From: Oricola nitratireducens
GTDB lineage: Bacteria > Pseudomonadota > Alphaproteobacteria > Rhizobiales > Rhizobiaceae
Direction: 5' to 3'
Assembly (NCBI RefSeq): GCF_014904745.1
Contig: NZ_JACZCS010000010.1
Location: forward strand, 1 to 64,000
DNA length: 64,000 nucleotides
Below the pieces are notes generated by a model. The model made no database searches and was not told the DNA's origin. It worked only from the letters and a program-made list of their open reading frames with translations. The position numbers and the translations under genes were made by a program. Shown piece after piece: positions 1 to 8,989 of the stretch. Numbering within the stretch: position 1 is the stretch's first letter; the number at the start of each line of letters is the position of its first letter.

Positions 1-66
1 ACGCACGAGGACGTCATCGCCGCCCTGCTCGAGCTTGCCCGGCTTCTCGCGGAGGACGACGGATGA
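1..66 (+). CDS. 3' end of an unidentified gene (truncated by window)
   Basis: Only 21 codons are visible, ending ...LLELARLLAEDDG before a TGA at 64-66. The Leu/Ala-rich tail with acidic end suggests a helical C-terminus, but no family can be named. It lies inside the integrated element that ends at 2358 and reads towards the excisionase/integrase pair. The reading is chosen because it is open from base 1 and uses typical high-GC codons; it could still be a chance frame. Confidence 0.35.
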   Translation, partial: THEDVIAALLELARLLAEDDG

Positions 67-253
67 CTTGCAACCGCGTCCCGGTCGTGCAAGAGAGCCT
101 CCGTCTTCCCGCGGTGTCGAGCAGATCGGCAGCCGCCGGAGGCAGCAGATGGTGTCGTCGAGCAAGACTCCGGCAGCCGGTCGCATTTTACGGAACGGAT
201 TCACCGTGTCTTTATCGGGCGCGCGTAGATGAACGGCCGGAGCAATCGGGAAC

Positions 254-925
254 ATGTACGACCACGAAATCAACGAACTGATCGCGCGAATCGGCAAAGA
301 GATCGAACGCTGCGAGGAGACGATTGCACGCGCGTATCGCGATCCGATCCCGGATGAGGAAACGCTCCAAAGGGAAAAAGAAGCATCCGACGAAAGACGC
401 GCCAGACAGGACGAATTAATCGCTCGTGCGCGGAGAGGGACAGCCTTGCTCTTGGATCTCTCGCGCGGGAACGTGGCTGTAGATCCGCACGATGACGCAC
501 CTCTCAAGATCGAGGATGCCCTCTGTCTGCCAGAGCTAGGCGGGAGATATACCAAGAATCCGGGACTGAGGTCGAAGTCAAAATCATTCACCGCGAAGAC
601 CTTGCGCGGCGCGATCGAGCGCGGGGAACTGGCGACGGTCAGGCCGAACGCGAAGAACCTGTACGTTACCCGCCGCCTGATCAGGGAGTGGCTCGAGACA
701 TGCCGAGACCAAGAAACCAATTGCCGAGCCTCAACCTCCGGAAGGCCCGCTACGACAAGCGGGGCCGCCTCACGCACCGCGCGCAGTACTACATCTACGA
801 CGGGCGACAGATCCTGCACGTCCCGGAGTGGGGCATCGATCTCCGCGGACTCGGCGAGGGAGACGCTGAAGCGGCTCAGGCAGCGCTCCGCGCCTACATC
901 GCCCGACAGCACCAGGAAGCCCTAG
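254..925 (+). CDS. Excisionase-like DNA-binding protein of the integrated element
   Basis: Residues 1-75 form a charged helical region (MYDHEINELIARIGKEIE...). Residues 90-150 look like a winged-helix excisionase/MerR-type domain: a region ending FTAKTLRGAIERGEL, then LYVTRRLIREWLE. Such small proteins direct the integrase towards excision, and this one lies directly upstream of an integrase gene in the same direction. After about residue 150 the frame overlaps the integrase N-terminus by some 226 bp and becomes Ser/Thr/Arg-rich, as expected for a shadow of the integrase frame. The functional domain therefore probably ends near 700 and the tail is either a genuine overlap or the result of a lost stop or frameshift. 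Family assignment is by inference from context and domain pattern. Confidence 0.6.
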   Translation: MYDHEINELIARIGKEIERCEETIARAYRDPIPDEETLQREKEASDERRARQDELIARARRGTALLLDLSRGNVAVDPHDDAPLKIEDALCLPELGGRYTKNPGLRSKSKSFTAKTLRGAIERGELATVRPNAKNLYVTRRLIREWLETCRDQETNCRASTSGRPATTSGAASRTARSTTSTTGDRSCTSRSGASISADSARETLKRLRQRSAPTSPDSTRKP

Positions 926-2196
926 AGCGCCCATCCAGGCGCACGAGAGGCCGTCCAGCGGCCGAGATGCCACTCGAAGACGTGATCTCGCACTATATGA
1001 CCGAGACCGTCACGCGGTTCAACGTCGATGCCGAGGCCGAGCCAGCAAAGGCGCGCAACGCAGCGCGTCAGCGCAAGGTGCTCCTCGACCGAATGGAGTG
1101 GCTGCTCGACTACTGGACGGGCAAGGTCGTCGATGACGTAGACAAGGGGACGTGCTCCGAGTTCACGGCCATGCACTCGGCCAGCACGGCCCGGCGCTGC
1201 CTCGAGGACCTAAGGGCCGCCATCAACCTCGCCGAGGCCGACAGGCTGCTGGCGAAGGGCGGAGAGCACGTCTTCCACATCCCTCCCCCCTCACCGCCGC
1301 GGTACGGGTTCTTCACGCGGAGCCAGTTCGCCCGCCTCGTCTGGGCGGCCTACCGGGCCAAGGGAACATACACGCACTCGGACAAGCGGTCGTCCGGAGA
1401 CAAGGTCGGGGTGACGAAGGAAACCGGCCGCAGGCCCAGGAGGCACCTCGCACGCTTCATGCTCATGGCCGTCTACACGGGCACGAGGACGGACCGCATC
1501 GAGCAGGCCTCGTTCTACCCGGAACCGGGGCGCCCGTGGATCGATGTCGAAGGAGGCATCTTCTACCGCAGCTGGGATGGCGAACGCGTCCCGGACAACA
1601 AGAGAGCGGACCCCGTCCGCATCCCGGTGAGGCTGCTGTCCCATCTCCGGCGCTGGAAGAGGAACGGAGCTCGGTACGTGGTCGAGTATCAGGGCCGCCC
1701 GGTTGGCACCGCGTCAGCGTTCTTCCGGCTCCTGCGCGAGACGCTCTCCGAAGAGGAGCGGAAGGCGCAGCGGCTGAACAGGCACGCCTGCAAGCACACG
1801 GCCGCCACATGGCTCATGCAGTCCGGGCAGCCTATCGGAGAGATCGCGGGCTTCCTGTCTACCGACGAGAGGACCATCGTCCGGCACTACGGACACCATC
1901 ACCCCGACTACCAGTCTGGCATCTCAGAAGCATTCTCGAGCGGGGCCGGGCGAATCCAGTCGCGCCGGGATGCCACTGGACGGGCGGCCCAGCGGCAGAC
2001 GGCGGCCACCAGCGCGGCCGTCGCGGCCGAGGTCCGTCAGGCGGTGCGCGACCTGATGGAGATCGCGGAGGCCCCGGTGGCGGCGTTCAGCGTCCTCGAC
2101 AGCACGCCGGACGACGGCCTGGCGGCCCTGCGAGAGGCGGTCAAGCGCAGTGCCCGCTCTGGCGAATGGTCGGACGTCCTCGGGAACGTCGCGTGA
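700..2196 (+). CDS. int: Site-specific tyrosine recombinase (integrase) of the integrated element
   Basis: A 498-residue phage-type integrase. An N-terminal segment (LTHRAQYYIYDGRQ) resembles the arm-binding part of alphaproteobacterial island integrases. The catalytic domain shows box I Arg in YTGTRTDRI, box II HACKHTAATW and the nucleophile region IVRHYGHHHPDY. The usual HxxR is HxxK here, a variation I recall from related integrases, so not by itself a sign of inactivity. A GTG at 688 gives an alternative start; ATG 700 is preferred because it begins MPRPRNQLPSL. The gene ends 115 bp before a tRNA-Val 3' fragment, the normal position of an integrase beside its attachment site, and it probably integrates and excises the element to its left. 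Confidence 0.9.
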   Translation: MPRPRNQLPSLNLRKARYDKRGRLTHRAQYYIYDGRQILHVPEWGIDLRGLGEGDAEAAQAALRAYIARQHQEALERPSRRTRGRPAAEMPLEDVISHYMTETVTRFNVDAEAEPAKARNAARQRKVLLDRMEWLLDYWTGKVVDDVDKGTCSEFTAMHSASTARRCLEDLRAAINLAEADRLLAKGGEHVFHIPPPSPPRYGFFTRSQFARLVWAAYRAKGTYTHSDKRSSGDKVGVTKETGRRPRRHLARFMLMAVYTGTRTDRIEQASFYPEPGRPWIDVEGGIFYRSWDGERVPDNKRADPVRIPVRLLSHLRRWKRNGARYVVEYQGRPVGTASAFFRLLRETLSEEERKAQRLNRHACKHTAATWLMQSGQPIGEIAGFLSTDERTIVRHYGHHHPDYQSGISEAFSSGAGRIQSRRDATGRAAQRQTAATSAAVAAEVRQAVRDLMEIAEAPVAAFSVLDSTPDDGLAALREAVKRSARSGEWSDVLGNVA

Positions 2197-2310
2197 ACGG
2201 AGACTGGCACCGCCACGCTTTGCCACGGAAACAACCGGAACAGAGCAGAACGAACGGGCACCAACGCCGAAAAACATCGATATAAATCGGCTACTTAGGC
2301 TTCGACACGC

Positions 2311-2358
2311 TCGTTTACACCGAAGATGTCGGGAGTTCGAGCCTCTCACCGCCCACCA
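2311..2358 (+). other. Attachment site (attR): 3' half of tRNA-Val(TAC)
   Basis: The sequence carries a complete Val anticodon loop (TTTACAC, anticodon TAC at 2316-2318), a variable region, a T-arm with GTTCGAG, an acceptor strand CCGCCC, discriminator A and CCA (2356-2358). The 5' half (expected start GGGCGG) is absent, and the first two pairs of the anticodon stem do not form with the bases at 2309-2310, so the tRNA-like segment starts near 2311. This is the signature of a tyrosine-integrase attachment site inside a tRNA gene. The intact tRNA-Val should be at the left end of the element, outside the window. Confidence 0.85.
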
Positions 2359-2531
2359 TTCCCCTTCCTTCGAATGCCCTGTCCCGGCGGATATTGCCGT
2401 CTGTGCGCACCGGCACAGCGCCGTCGGTCGGCCCGCGCAAGAATCCGTTAATTCTCCACAGCCGTTGGCCTGCATTTTCGAAGAGAACATGCTAATTGCG
2501 CATTACGAGCCGTAACAAACCGATATCGTCG

Positions 2532-3404
2532 ATGGAGCCCATCCTGAATTTCCAGCTTCGCCCGCGTGCGCGCTTTTTCATCGTCCTGCTCTCGCTCATT
2601 TTCACTGCCGAACTGACGGCGTGCTCCACATCCGACACGCTCGATATCGCGGCGCCGCAGGCCGAGCCGTCGAAATACGCAGCGATCGTCGTCGACGCGA
2701 AAGACGGCAAGATCCTCTACGAGGTCGCGGCCGACCAGATTCGCTATCCGGCATCGCTCGCCAAGATGATGACGCTCTACCTGACATTCGAGGCGCTGGA
2801 GAACGGCCGGCTGAGCAGGACCACGATGATTCCGCTATCGGCGACCGCAGCCAGACAGCCGGCGACGAAGCTCTACATGAAGGCGGGCGACACGATCGAC
2901 GTCGATACGGCGATCCGCGCGCTCATCGTCAAGTCCGCCAATGACGTCGCGACGGCGCTCGCCGAGAATCTCGCCGGCAGCGAAAAGGCTTTCGCACGCC
3001 AGATGACCGCGAAAGGTCGCTCGCTCGGCATGACGAGGACCGTTTTCACCAATGCGTCCGGCCTGCCCGATCCGAAGATGACGACGACGGCGCGCGACAT
3101 GGCCGTCCTCGGGATGGCGCTGCGGCGCGACTTCCCGCAATATTATTCCTATTTCGCGCTGCGCAGTTTCCAGTTCCGGGGCAAGACGGTACGCGGACAC
3201 AACAAGCTGCTCGGAATGGTTGCGGGCGCCGACGGCATCAAGACCGGCTATATCAAGGCGTCGGGATACAATCTGGCCGCCTCGGTGAACCGCAACGGCC
3301 GCTCGCTCGTTGCCGTCGTCATGGGCGGCAAGACCGGCAAGGCGCGCGACGCGCACATGGCGCAGCTTCTCACCGCGACCTTCAACCGCTCCCGCCGGAA
3401 ATAA
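2532..3404 (+). CDS. D-alanyl-D-alanine carboxypeptidase (peptidase S11), lipoprotein
   Basis: This is a DacA-type penicillin-binding protein that trims peptidoglycan stem peptides in the periplasm. The three active-site motifs are present: SLAK (ASLAKMMT), SAN (KSANDVATAL) and KTG (GIKTGYIKASG). The N-terminus has a hydrophobic stretch (FFIVLLSLIFTAEL) ending in a lipobox-like LTAC, so it is probably a lipoprotein. Start ATG 2532 is chosen because it places the signal peptide at the N-terminus; an in-frame start at 2496 would add 12 residues. At about 290 residues it lacks the C-terminal beta-rich domain of larger DacA proteins. It is the first backbone gene beyond the attachment site, and its promoter lies in the 170 bp downstream of it. 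Confidence 0.92.
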   Translation: MEPILNFQLRPRARFFIVLLSLIFTAELTACSTSDTLDIAAPQAEPSKYAAIVVDAKDGKILYEVAADQIRYPASLAKMMTLYLTFEALENGRLSRTTMIPLSATAARQPATKLYMKAGDTIDVDTAIRALIVKSANDVATALAENLAGSEKAFARQMTAKGRSLGMTRTVFTNASGLPDPKMTTTARDMAVLGMALRRDFPQYYSYFALRSFQFRGKTVRGHNKLLGMVAGADGIKTGYIKASGYNLAASVNRNGRSLVAVVMGGKTGKARDAHMAQLLTATFNRSRRK

Positions 3405-3435
3405 CCTCGGTTGCGCGCCTGGCGCGCAGGCAATG

Positions 3436-3466
3436 AAAAACCGCGGCTGCCGATGGCAACCGCGGT
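3436..3466 (-). terminator. Rho-independent terminator of hup
   Basis: On the minus strand a GC-rich hairpin (ACCGCGGTTGCC pairing with GGCAGCCGCGGT) is followed by TTTTT. It lies 27 bp past the hup stop codon. Confidence 0.8.
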
Positions 3467-3492
3467 CCAAGAAGAATCGTCTGTCGACGCTA

Positions 3493-3768
3493 TCAGCTGT
3501 TGAGCGCGTCCTTGAGGCCCTTGCCGGCCGAGAACTTCGCGACCTTCTTCGCCGGAATGTCGACCGGAGCGCCCGTGAGGGGGTTACGGCCCGTGGTCGC
3601 GGCGCGGTCATTCACACTGAAGTTGCCGAAGCCGAGAATGCGGACATCGCCGCCCGATTTCAGCGTGCTGGTGATCGTGTCGAAAACAGCGTCGACTGCC
3701 GACGCGGCATCTCCCTTACCCAGACCGGTCTTCTCCGCAACGGCGGCAGAAAGCTCGTTTTTATTCAT
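3493..3768 (-). CDS. hup: HU-family nucleoid DNA-binding protein
   Basis: A 91-residue histone-like protein that bends and compacts DNA. Visible hallmarks are the N-terminal dimerisation helices (MNKNELSAAVAEKTGL), the core DVRILGFGNFSV and the DNA-binding arm GRNPLTGAPVDIPAKK, which carries the conserved RNP. Length is normal for the family. Start ATG 3768 gives MNKNEL; ATG 3774 (MTMNKN) is also possible, and longer in-frame starts would add a non-HU-like extension. It lies downstream of lon, the usual arrangement in Hyphomicrobiales, with its own terminator; a terminator for lon sits between them, so hup is likely transcribed independently. Confidence 0.95.
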   Translation of the reverse strand: MNKNELSAAVAEKTGLGKGDAASAVDAVFDTITSTLKSGGDVRILGFGNFSVNDRAATTGRNPLTGAPVDIPAKKVAKFSAGKGLKDALNS

Positions 3769-3902
3769 TGTCATAATCCTTCTCAATCCATGCGGCAGGC
3801 TGCCGGTGTCTTCCCGGCGGGCCAACCGTAAACACGGCGGACCATAAATGGATTCGCCGCCAACCCGAAGGGGAATGGCACCGAAAAGCCCGGAAATCCA
3901 AG

Positions 3903-3929
3903 AAAAAACGCCGCATTTCTGCGGCGTTT
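3903..3929 (-). terminator. Rho-independent terminator of lon
   Basis: Minus-strand hairpin with stem AAACGCCGC / GCGGCGTTT, followed by a run of T (3903-3908 on the plus strand is all A). It begins 25 bp beyond the lon stop. Confidence 0.9.
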
Positions 3930-3953
3930 ACAAGTTTTTGGGATCAGCCGGGC

Positions 3954-6383
3954 CTAGTGGGCGACGTTAGGGAGGCTATCGTCGTCAATCGGGGCGACTT
4001 TGCTGGCTACCGATTCGACCTCTTCGGTCCATTCGATGGGCTCCGGCTTGCGCGTCAGGGCGTGTTCCAGAACCTGACCGATGCGGCCAACGGGGATGAT
4101 TTCCAGCTCGCTTTTCACGTTTTCCGGAATGTCGGCCAGATCCTTGACGTTGTCCTCGGGAATGAGAACCGTCTTGATGCCGCCACGCAACGCCGCGAGC
4201 ATCTTTTCCTTCAGGCCTCCGATCGGCAGCACCCGGCCGCGCAACGTGATCTCGCCGGTCATCGCGACGTCCTTGCGCACCGGAATGCCGGTCATCACCG
4301 ACACGATGGCCGTGGCCATCGCGACGCCCGCGGACGGCCCGTCCTTCGGCGTCGCGCCTTCCGGCACGTGCACGTGGATGTCGCGCTTGTCGAACAGTGG
4401 CGGCTTGATGCCGAAATCGATGGCGCGCGAGCGGACATAGGATGCCGCCGCCGAAATCGATTCCTTCATCACGTCACGCAAATTGCCGGTGACCGTCATC
4501 TTGCCCTTGCCGGGCATCATGACGCCCTCGATCGTCAGCAACTCGCCGCCAACCTCGGTCCAGGCCAGTCCTGTGACGACACCGATCTGGTCCTCGCCGT
4601 CGATCTGACCGAAGCGATACCGCGGAACGCCGAGATAGTCGTCGAGGTTTTCCGGCGTCACTTCGACCGTCTTCTTGTCGGTGCGCAGGATGTCCGTGAC
4701 CGCCTTGCGGGCGAGCGTCATCAGCTCACGCTCGAGGTTACGAACGCCGGCTTCCCGCGTATAGGTGCGGATGACCTCGCGCAGCGCCTCGTCGGTGATC
4801 GCGAACTCGCCTTCCTGGAGGGCGTGGTCACGGATCGCCTTGGGCAGCAGGTGCCGGCGCGCGATTTCAACCTTCTCGTCCTCGGTGTAACCGGCGATGC
4901 GGATGATCTCCATGCGGTCCATCAGTGCCGGCGGAATGTTGAGCGTGTTCGCCGTGGTGATGAACATCACGTCGGACAGATTGTACTCAACCTCGAGATA
5001 GTGATCCATGAAGGTCGAGTTCTGTTCCGGATCGAGCACCTCGAGCAGGGCCGACGACGGATCGCCGCGGAAATCCATGCCCATCTTGTCGATCTCGTCG
5101 AGCAGGAAGAGCGGATTGGATTTCTTCGCCTTCTTCATCGACTGGATGACCTTGCCGGGCATCGAGCCGATATAGGTGCGGCGGTGACCGCGGATCTCGG
5201 CCTCGTCACGCACGCCGCCGAGCGCCATGCGCACGAATTCGCGGCCCGTCGCCTTGGCGATGGACTTGCCGAGCGAGGTCTTGCCGACGCCGGGCGGGCC
5301 GACGAGGCAGAGGATCGGCCCCTTCAGCTTGTTCTGGCGCTTCTGGACGGCGAGATACTCGACGATCCGGTCCTTGACCTTCTCGAGGCCGTAGTGGTCG
5401 GTGTCGAGCACCTCCTGGGCGACGTCGAGATCATATTTGACCTTCGACTTCTTGTTCCACGGAATCGACAGCATCCAGTCGAGATAGTTGCGCACGACGG
5501 TGGCTTCGGCCGACATCGGGCTCATCTGCTTGAGCTTCTTCAGCTCGGCGTCGACCTTCTCGCGCGCTTCCTTGGAGAACTTCGTCTTGGAGATGCGCTC
5601 TTCCAGTTCGGCAAGCTCGTTATGGCCGTCCTCGCCATCGCCGAGTTCCTTCTGGATCGCCTTCATCTGCTCGTTGAGATAGTACTCGCGCTGGGTCTTC
5701 TCCATCTGGCGCTTGACGCGGCTGCGAATGCGCTTCTCGACCTGGAGAACCGAAATCTCGGATTCCATGTGGCCGAGCGACTTCTCCAGCCGGTCCTTGA
5801 CGCTGGCGGTTTCGAGAATGTCCTGCTTTTCGCTGATCTTGATCGACAGGTGCGAAGCGACCGTATCGGCAAGCTTCGACGGCTCCTCGATCTGGGTGAC
5901 CGCGGAGACGATATCGGGCGAGATCTTCTTGTTCAGCTTGACGTAGTTCTCGAACTCGGAGACGACCGAGCGGCCGAGAGCGGCCAGTTCGATTTCGTCT
6001 TCCTCGGGCTCGGCGACCGGAATCGCATGGGCCTCGAGATGGGTATCGCGGTCCGTATAGTCCTGGATTTCCATGCGAGACACGCCCTCGACCAGCACCT
6101 TGACGGTGTTGTCGGGCAGTTTCAGCAACTGGAGAACGTTCGCCACGGTGCCGTGGCTGTAGATCGCGTCGGGCGCCGGATCGTCGTCGCCGGCATCCTT
6201 CTGCGTCGCGAGCAGGATCTGACGGTCGTTCTCCATCACATCCTCAAGCGCGCGGATCGATTTTTCACGCCCCACGAAAAGCGGCACGATCATGTGCGGG
6301 AAAACAACGATGTCGCGCAACGGCAGGACGGCATAGAGCCCGTCAGCGCCGTCCGCTGCTGTTTTCTTTTCGGCTTCAGCCAT
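3954..6383 (-). CDS. lon: ATP-dependent protease La (Lon)
   Basis: An 809-residue cytoplasmic AAA+ protease that degrades misfolded and regulatory proteins. The N-terminal substrate-binding domain ([20 protein letters not shown]) comes first, followed by a coiled-coil region rich in [16 protein letters not shown]. The AAA+ module has Walker [10 protein letters not shown] and Walker [10 protein letters not shown]. The C-terminal serine protease domain has the catalytic Ser in DGPSAGVAM and Lys in [11 protein letters not shown], so the Ser-Lys dyad is intact. Length and domain order are those of LonA. It follows clpP and clpX on the same strand, each separated by gaps with its own terminator, forming a proteolysis cluster ending in hup. 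A strong terminator follows. Confidence 0.98.
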   Translation of the reverse strand: MAEAEKKTAADGADGLYAVLPLRDIVVFPHMIVPLFVGREKSIRALEDVMENDRQILLATQKDAGDDDPAPDAIYSHGTVANVLQLLKLPDNTVKVLVEGVSRMEIQDYTDRDTHLEAHAIPVAEPEEDEIELAALGRSVVSEFENYVKLNKKISPDIVSAVTQIEEPSKLADTVASHLSIKISEKQDILETASVKDRLEKSLGHMESEISVLQVEKRIRSRVKRQMEKTQREYYLNEQMKAIQKELGDGEDGHNELAELEERISKTKFSKEAREKVDAELKKLKQMSPMSAEATVVRNYLDWMLSIPWNKKSKVKYDLDVAQEVLDTDHYGLEKVKDRIVEYLAVQKRQNKLKGPILCLVGPPGVGKTSLGKSIAKATGREFVRMALGGVRDEAEIRGHRRTYIGSMPGKVIQSMKKAKKSNPLFLLDEIDKMGMDFRGDPSSALLEVLDPEQNSTFMDHYLEVEYNLSDVMFITTANTLNIPPALMDRMEIIRIAGYTEDEKVEIARRHLLPKAIRDHALQEGEFAITDEALREVIRTYTREAGVRNLERELMTLARKAVTDILRTDKKTVEVTPENLDDYLGVPRYRFGQIDGEDQIGVVTGLAWTEVGGELLTIEGVMMPGKGKMTVTGNLRDVMKESISAAASYVRSRAIDFGIKPPLFDKRDIHVHVPEGATPKDGPSAGVAMATAIVSVMTGIPVRKDVAMTGEITLRGRVLPIGGLKEKMLAALRGGIKTVLIPEDNVKDLADIPENVKSELEIIPVGRIGQVLEHALTRKPEPIEWTEEVESVASKVAPIDDDSLPNVAH

Positions 6384-6572
6384 TCGTTTTTCCTTTCATG
6401 CCTTATCGGCTTAGAAATACCCCTCTCCGTGCCTCATGGCCCCGGATGAAAGGCTCCCCCTGTAAGTGGCGCCGCAGAAACCCGATTTCAACGGTTTAAA
6501 ACAGACGGAATCGATTTTGATACTCGCGCGGTTGGCCGTGCGCCGCAATGGTCCAAAAGGTTGAACCAACGG

Positions 6573-6597
6573 AAAAAGGCCGGTTGCCCGGCCTTTT
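6573..6597 (-). terminator. Rho-independent terminator of clpX
   Basis: Minus strand: AAAAGGCCGG, a four-base loop, then CCGGCCTTTTT. It separates clpX from lon. Confidence 0.9.
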
Positions 6598-6621
6598 CGC
6601 GTTCATGGAACGTTTCGCCCG

Positions 6622-7917
6622 TCAGGCCGAGGCGTTTTCCTTGTCGTCGGCCCTGTCGGCATAGATATAGAGCGGACGGGCGCTTCCGGACACCACCTCT
6701 TCGGAGATGACGACCTCGCGCACGCCTTCCAGCGCCGGCAGCTCGAACATCGTGTCGAGCAGGATCGCTTCCATGATCGAACGAAGGCCGCGTGCGCCGG
6801 TCTTGCGCTCGATGGCCTTGCGCGTGATCGCGCGCAGCGCATCCTCGTGGAAGATGAGGCTGACATCCTCCATCTCGAACAGGCGCTGATACTGCTTGAC
6901 GAGCGCGTTTTTCGGCTCGGTCAGGATCTGCACCAGCGCGTCCTCGTCGAGATCCTCGAGCGTCGCCAGAACCGGCAGCCGGCCGACGAATTCCGGGATC
7001 AGGCCGAAGCGCAGCAGATCCTCGGGCTCGACCTTGCGGAAGAGTTCTCCGGTCTTGCGGTCTTCCGCCATGTCGACGGTCGCGCCGAAGCCGATCGAGG
7101 TCTTGCGGCCGCGGTCGGAAATGATCTTGTCGAGGCCGGCGAAGGCGCCGCCGCAGATGAACAGGATGTTTGCGGTGTCGACCTGCAGAAATTCCTGCTG
7201 CGGGTGCTTGCGGCCGCCCTGCGGCGGAACCGAAGCCACCGTGCCTTCCATGATCTTCAGAAGCGCCTGCTGGACGCCCTCGCCCGACACATCGCGGGTG
7301 ATCGAGGGATTGTCCGACTTGCGCGAAATCTTGTCGATCTCGTCGATATAGACGATGCCGCGCTGCGCGCGCTCGACATTGTAGTCGGAGGACTGCAGCA
7401 GCTTGAGGATGATGTTTTCCACGTCCTCGCCGACATAGCCGGCTTCGGTCAGCGTCGTCGCGTCCGCCATGGTGAACGGAACATCGATGATGCGCGCCAG
7501 GGTCTGGGCCAGCAGCGTCTTGCCGCAGCCGGTCGGCCCGATCAGCAGGATGTTGGACTTCGCCAGCTCGACGTCGTCGTTCTTCTCGGCATGGGCGAGG
7601 CGCTTGTAGTGGTTGTGCACGGCAACCGAAAGGATGCGCTTGGCGTGGCCCTGGCCGATCACGTAGTCATCGAGAACCGCCATGATTTCCTGCGGGGTCG
7701 GCACGCCTTCCTGGCTCTTCACCATCGAGGACTTGTTCTCCTCGCGGATGATGTCCATGCACAGCTCGACGCATTCATCGCAGATGAAGACGGTCGGACC
7801 TGCAATCAGCTTGCGGACCTCGTGTTGGCTCTTCCCGCAGAAAGAGCAGTAGAGGGTGTTTTTGGCGTCGCCGCCGCCACTACCACCACCACCATTGCCA
7901 ACCTTGCTCATGCCCAT
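6622..7917 (-). CDS. clpX: ATP-dependent Clp protease ATP-binding subunit ClpX
   Basis: A 431-residue AAA+ unfoldase that feeds tagged substrates into ClpP. The N-terminal zinc-binding domain has CSFCGKS...CDECVELC (two CxxC pairs). Walker A is [12 protein letters not shown], the pore loop GYVGEDVEN, Walker [11 protein letters not shown], and a sensor region [11 protein letters not shown]-like sequence follows. A Gly-rich stretch precedes the zinc finger (residues 7-15, [10 protein letters not shown]). It is encoded 292 bp downstream of clpP on the same strand; the gap is long enough for its own promoter, although ClpX and ClpP work as one machine. Length is typical of the family. Confidence 0.98.
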   Translation of the reverse strand: MGMSKVGNGGGGSGGGDAKNTLYCSFCGKSQHEVRKLIAGPTVFICDECVELCMDIIREENKSSMVKSQEGVPTPQEIMAVLDDYVIGQGHAKRILSVAVHNHYKRLAHAEKNDDVELAKSNILLIGPTGCGKTLLAQTLARIIDVPFTMADATTLTEAGYVGEDVENIILKLLQSSDYNVERAQRGIVYIDEIDKISRKSDNPSITRDVSGEGVQQALLKIMEGTVASVPPQGGRKHPQQEFLQVDTANILFICGGAFAGLDKIISDRGRKTSIGFGATVDMAEDRKTGELFRKVEPEDLLRFGLIPEFVGRLPVLATLEDLDEDALVQILTEPKNALVKQYQRLFEMEDVSLIFHEDALRAITRKAIERKTGARGLRSIMEAILLDTMFELPALEGVREVVISEEVVSGSARPLYIYADRADDKENASA

Positions 7918-8209
7918 TCCTTTCAGCGGATTGCAGATTTCGCGCGGCTCATGCGCATCGGCAATCCCGACTATATTTCCGTGACGCGCTTACTCGACAA
8001 CCACATCGCGTCACAAAGGCTTCAAATCACATTCGTACACATATCCACGTTACGTGCAACGATTCGACATATTCCTTTACCGTTCCCTTAATCGGGACGT
8101 CACATTGCAATCTAGACGGCTTTTCCAAGCGCGCAAAGCTTACAATGCCTTGGCTTTCGCGAAGCTTCCCATGCGTCACACGGATGCAACAGCACGCTCC
8201 GGCCTGCGA

Positions 8210-8839
8210 CTATTTTTCCTCGGGCTCGATCGCATCGCGGGATTCGATCACGCGGTCGATCAGGCCGAATTCCTTGGCCACATCCGCCGTCATGAAATTG
8301 TCGCGCTCGAGCGCATTTTCAATATCATCGTAGGAACGGTCGGTGTGTTTGACGTAAATTTCGTTCAGGCGGCGCTTCAGGGCCTCGACTTCCTTGGCGT
8401 GGATCAGGATGTCGGTCACCTGACCCTGGTAGCCGCCGGAAGGCTGGTGAACCATGATGCGCGAATTGGGCAGCGAGAACCGCATGTCCTTGGCGCCGGC
8501 GGTCAGGAGCATCGACCCCATCGACGCGGCCTGGCCGATGCACAGCGTCGAGACCGGCGGCTTGATGAACTGCATCGTGTCGTAGATCGCGAGCCCCGAC
8601 GTCACCACCCCGCCCGGCGAGTTGATGTACATCGCGATTTCCTTCTTCGGGTTCTCCGCTTCCAGCCACAGGAGCTGCGCGCAGACGAGCGACGCCATGC
8701 CATCCTCGATCGGACCAGTGATGAAGATGATGCGTTCCTTCAGGAGGCGCGAGAAAATATCGTAGGCGCGCTCGCCCCGATTGCTTTGTTCCACGACCAT
8801 CGGAACGAGGTTCATTGCGGTGTCGATCGGATTGGCCAT
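8210..8839 (-). CDS. clpP: ATP-dependent Clp protease proteolytic subunit ClpP
   Basis: A 209-residue serine protease forming the tetradecameric chamber that works with ClpX or ClpA. The catalytic Ser is in [10 protein letters not shown] and the catalytic His in [12 protein letters not shown]; the third residue, Asp, lies about 50 residues later. The N-terminal propeptide region is short ([18 protein letters not shown]), and the axial loop [13 protein letters not shown] is conserved. A heat-shock-type promoter lies 77-107 bp upstream of the start, so induction by RpoH is likely. Length is normal. Confidence 0.98.
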   Translation of the reverse strand: MANPIDTAMNLVPMVVEQSNRGERAYDIFSRLLKERIIFITGPIEDGMASLVCAQLLWLEAENPKKEIAMYINSPGGVVTSGLAIYDTMQFIKPPVSTLCIGQAASMGSMLLTAGAKDMRFSLPNSRIMVHQPSGGYQGQVTDILIHAKEVEALKRRLNEIYVKHTDRSYDDIENALERDNFMTADVAKEFGLIDRVIESRDAIEPEEK

Positions 8840-8915
8840 GTTTTACCTTTCGGGGATTTCTGTCTGAAAACGCGCAAAGGCCTTTGCGCTTGGGGAATCG
8901 GCTACATCTTGCCCT

Positions 8916-8946
8916 TAAATAGGGCGTGCGGGCGGCACTTCGCAAG
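8916..8946 (-). promoter_or_regulatory. Putative RpoH (sigma-32) promoter of clpP
   Basis: Read on the minus strand, CTTGCGAAG (8946-8938), a 13-bp spacer and CCCTATTTA (8924-8916) match the heat-shock consensus (CTTGAAA - CCCCATNT) well. It points at clpP, a classical heat-shock gene, and ends 77 bp before its start codon. Confidence 0.65.
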
Positions 8947-8989
8947 ACACGCCCTGCCGTAAACCTTAATGCGGCAAAACTGTGAACAA

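Noticed and set aside
2281-2358. Complete tRNA-Val gene
   Set aside because: The 5' acceptor strand and D-arm are absent and the anticodon stem loses two pairs, so it is only a 3' fragment.
3957-6449. 830-codon open frame on the plus strand across lon
   Set aside because: It is the antisense shadow of lon: Arg/His/Asp-rich composition without any domain, and the lon frame carries all conserved motifs.
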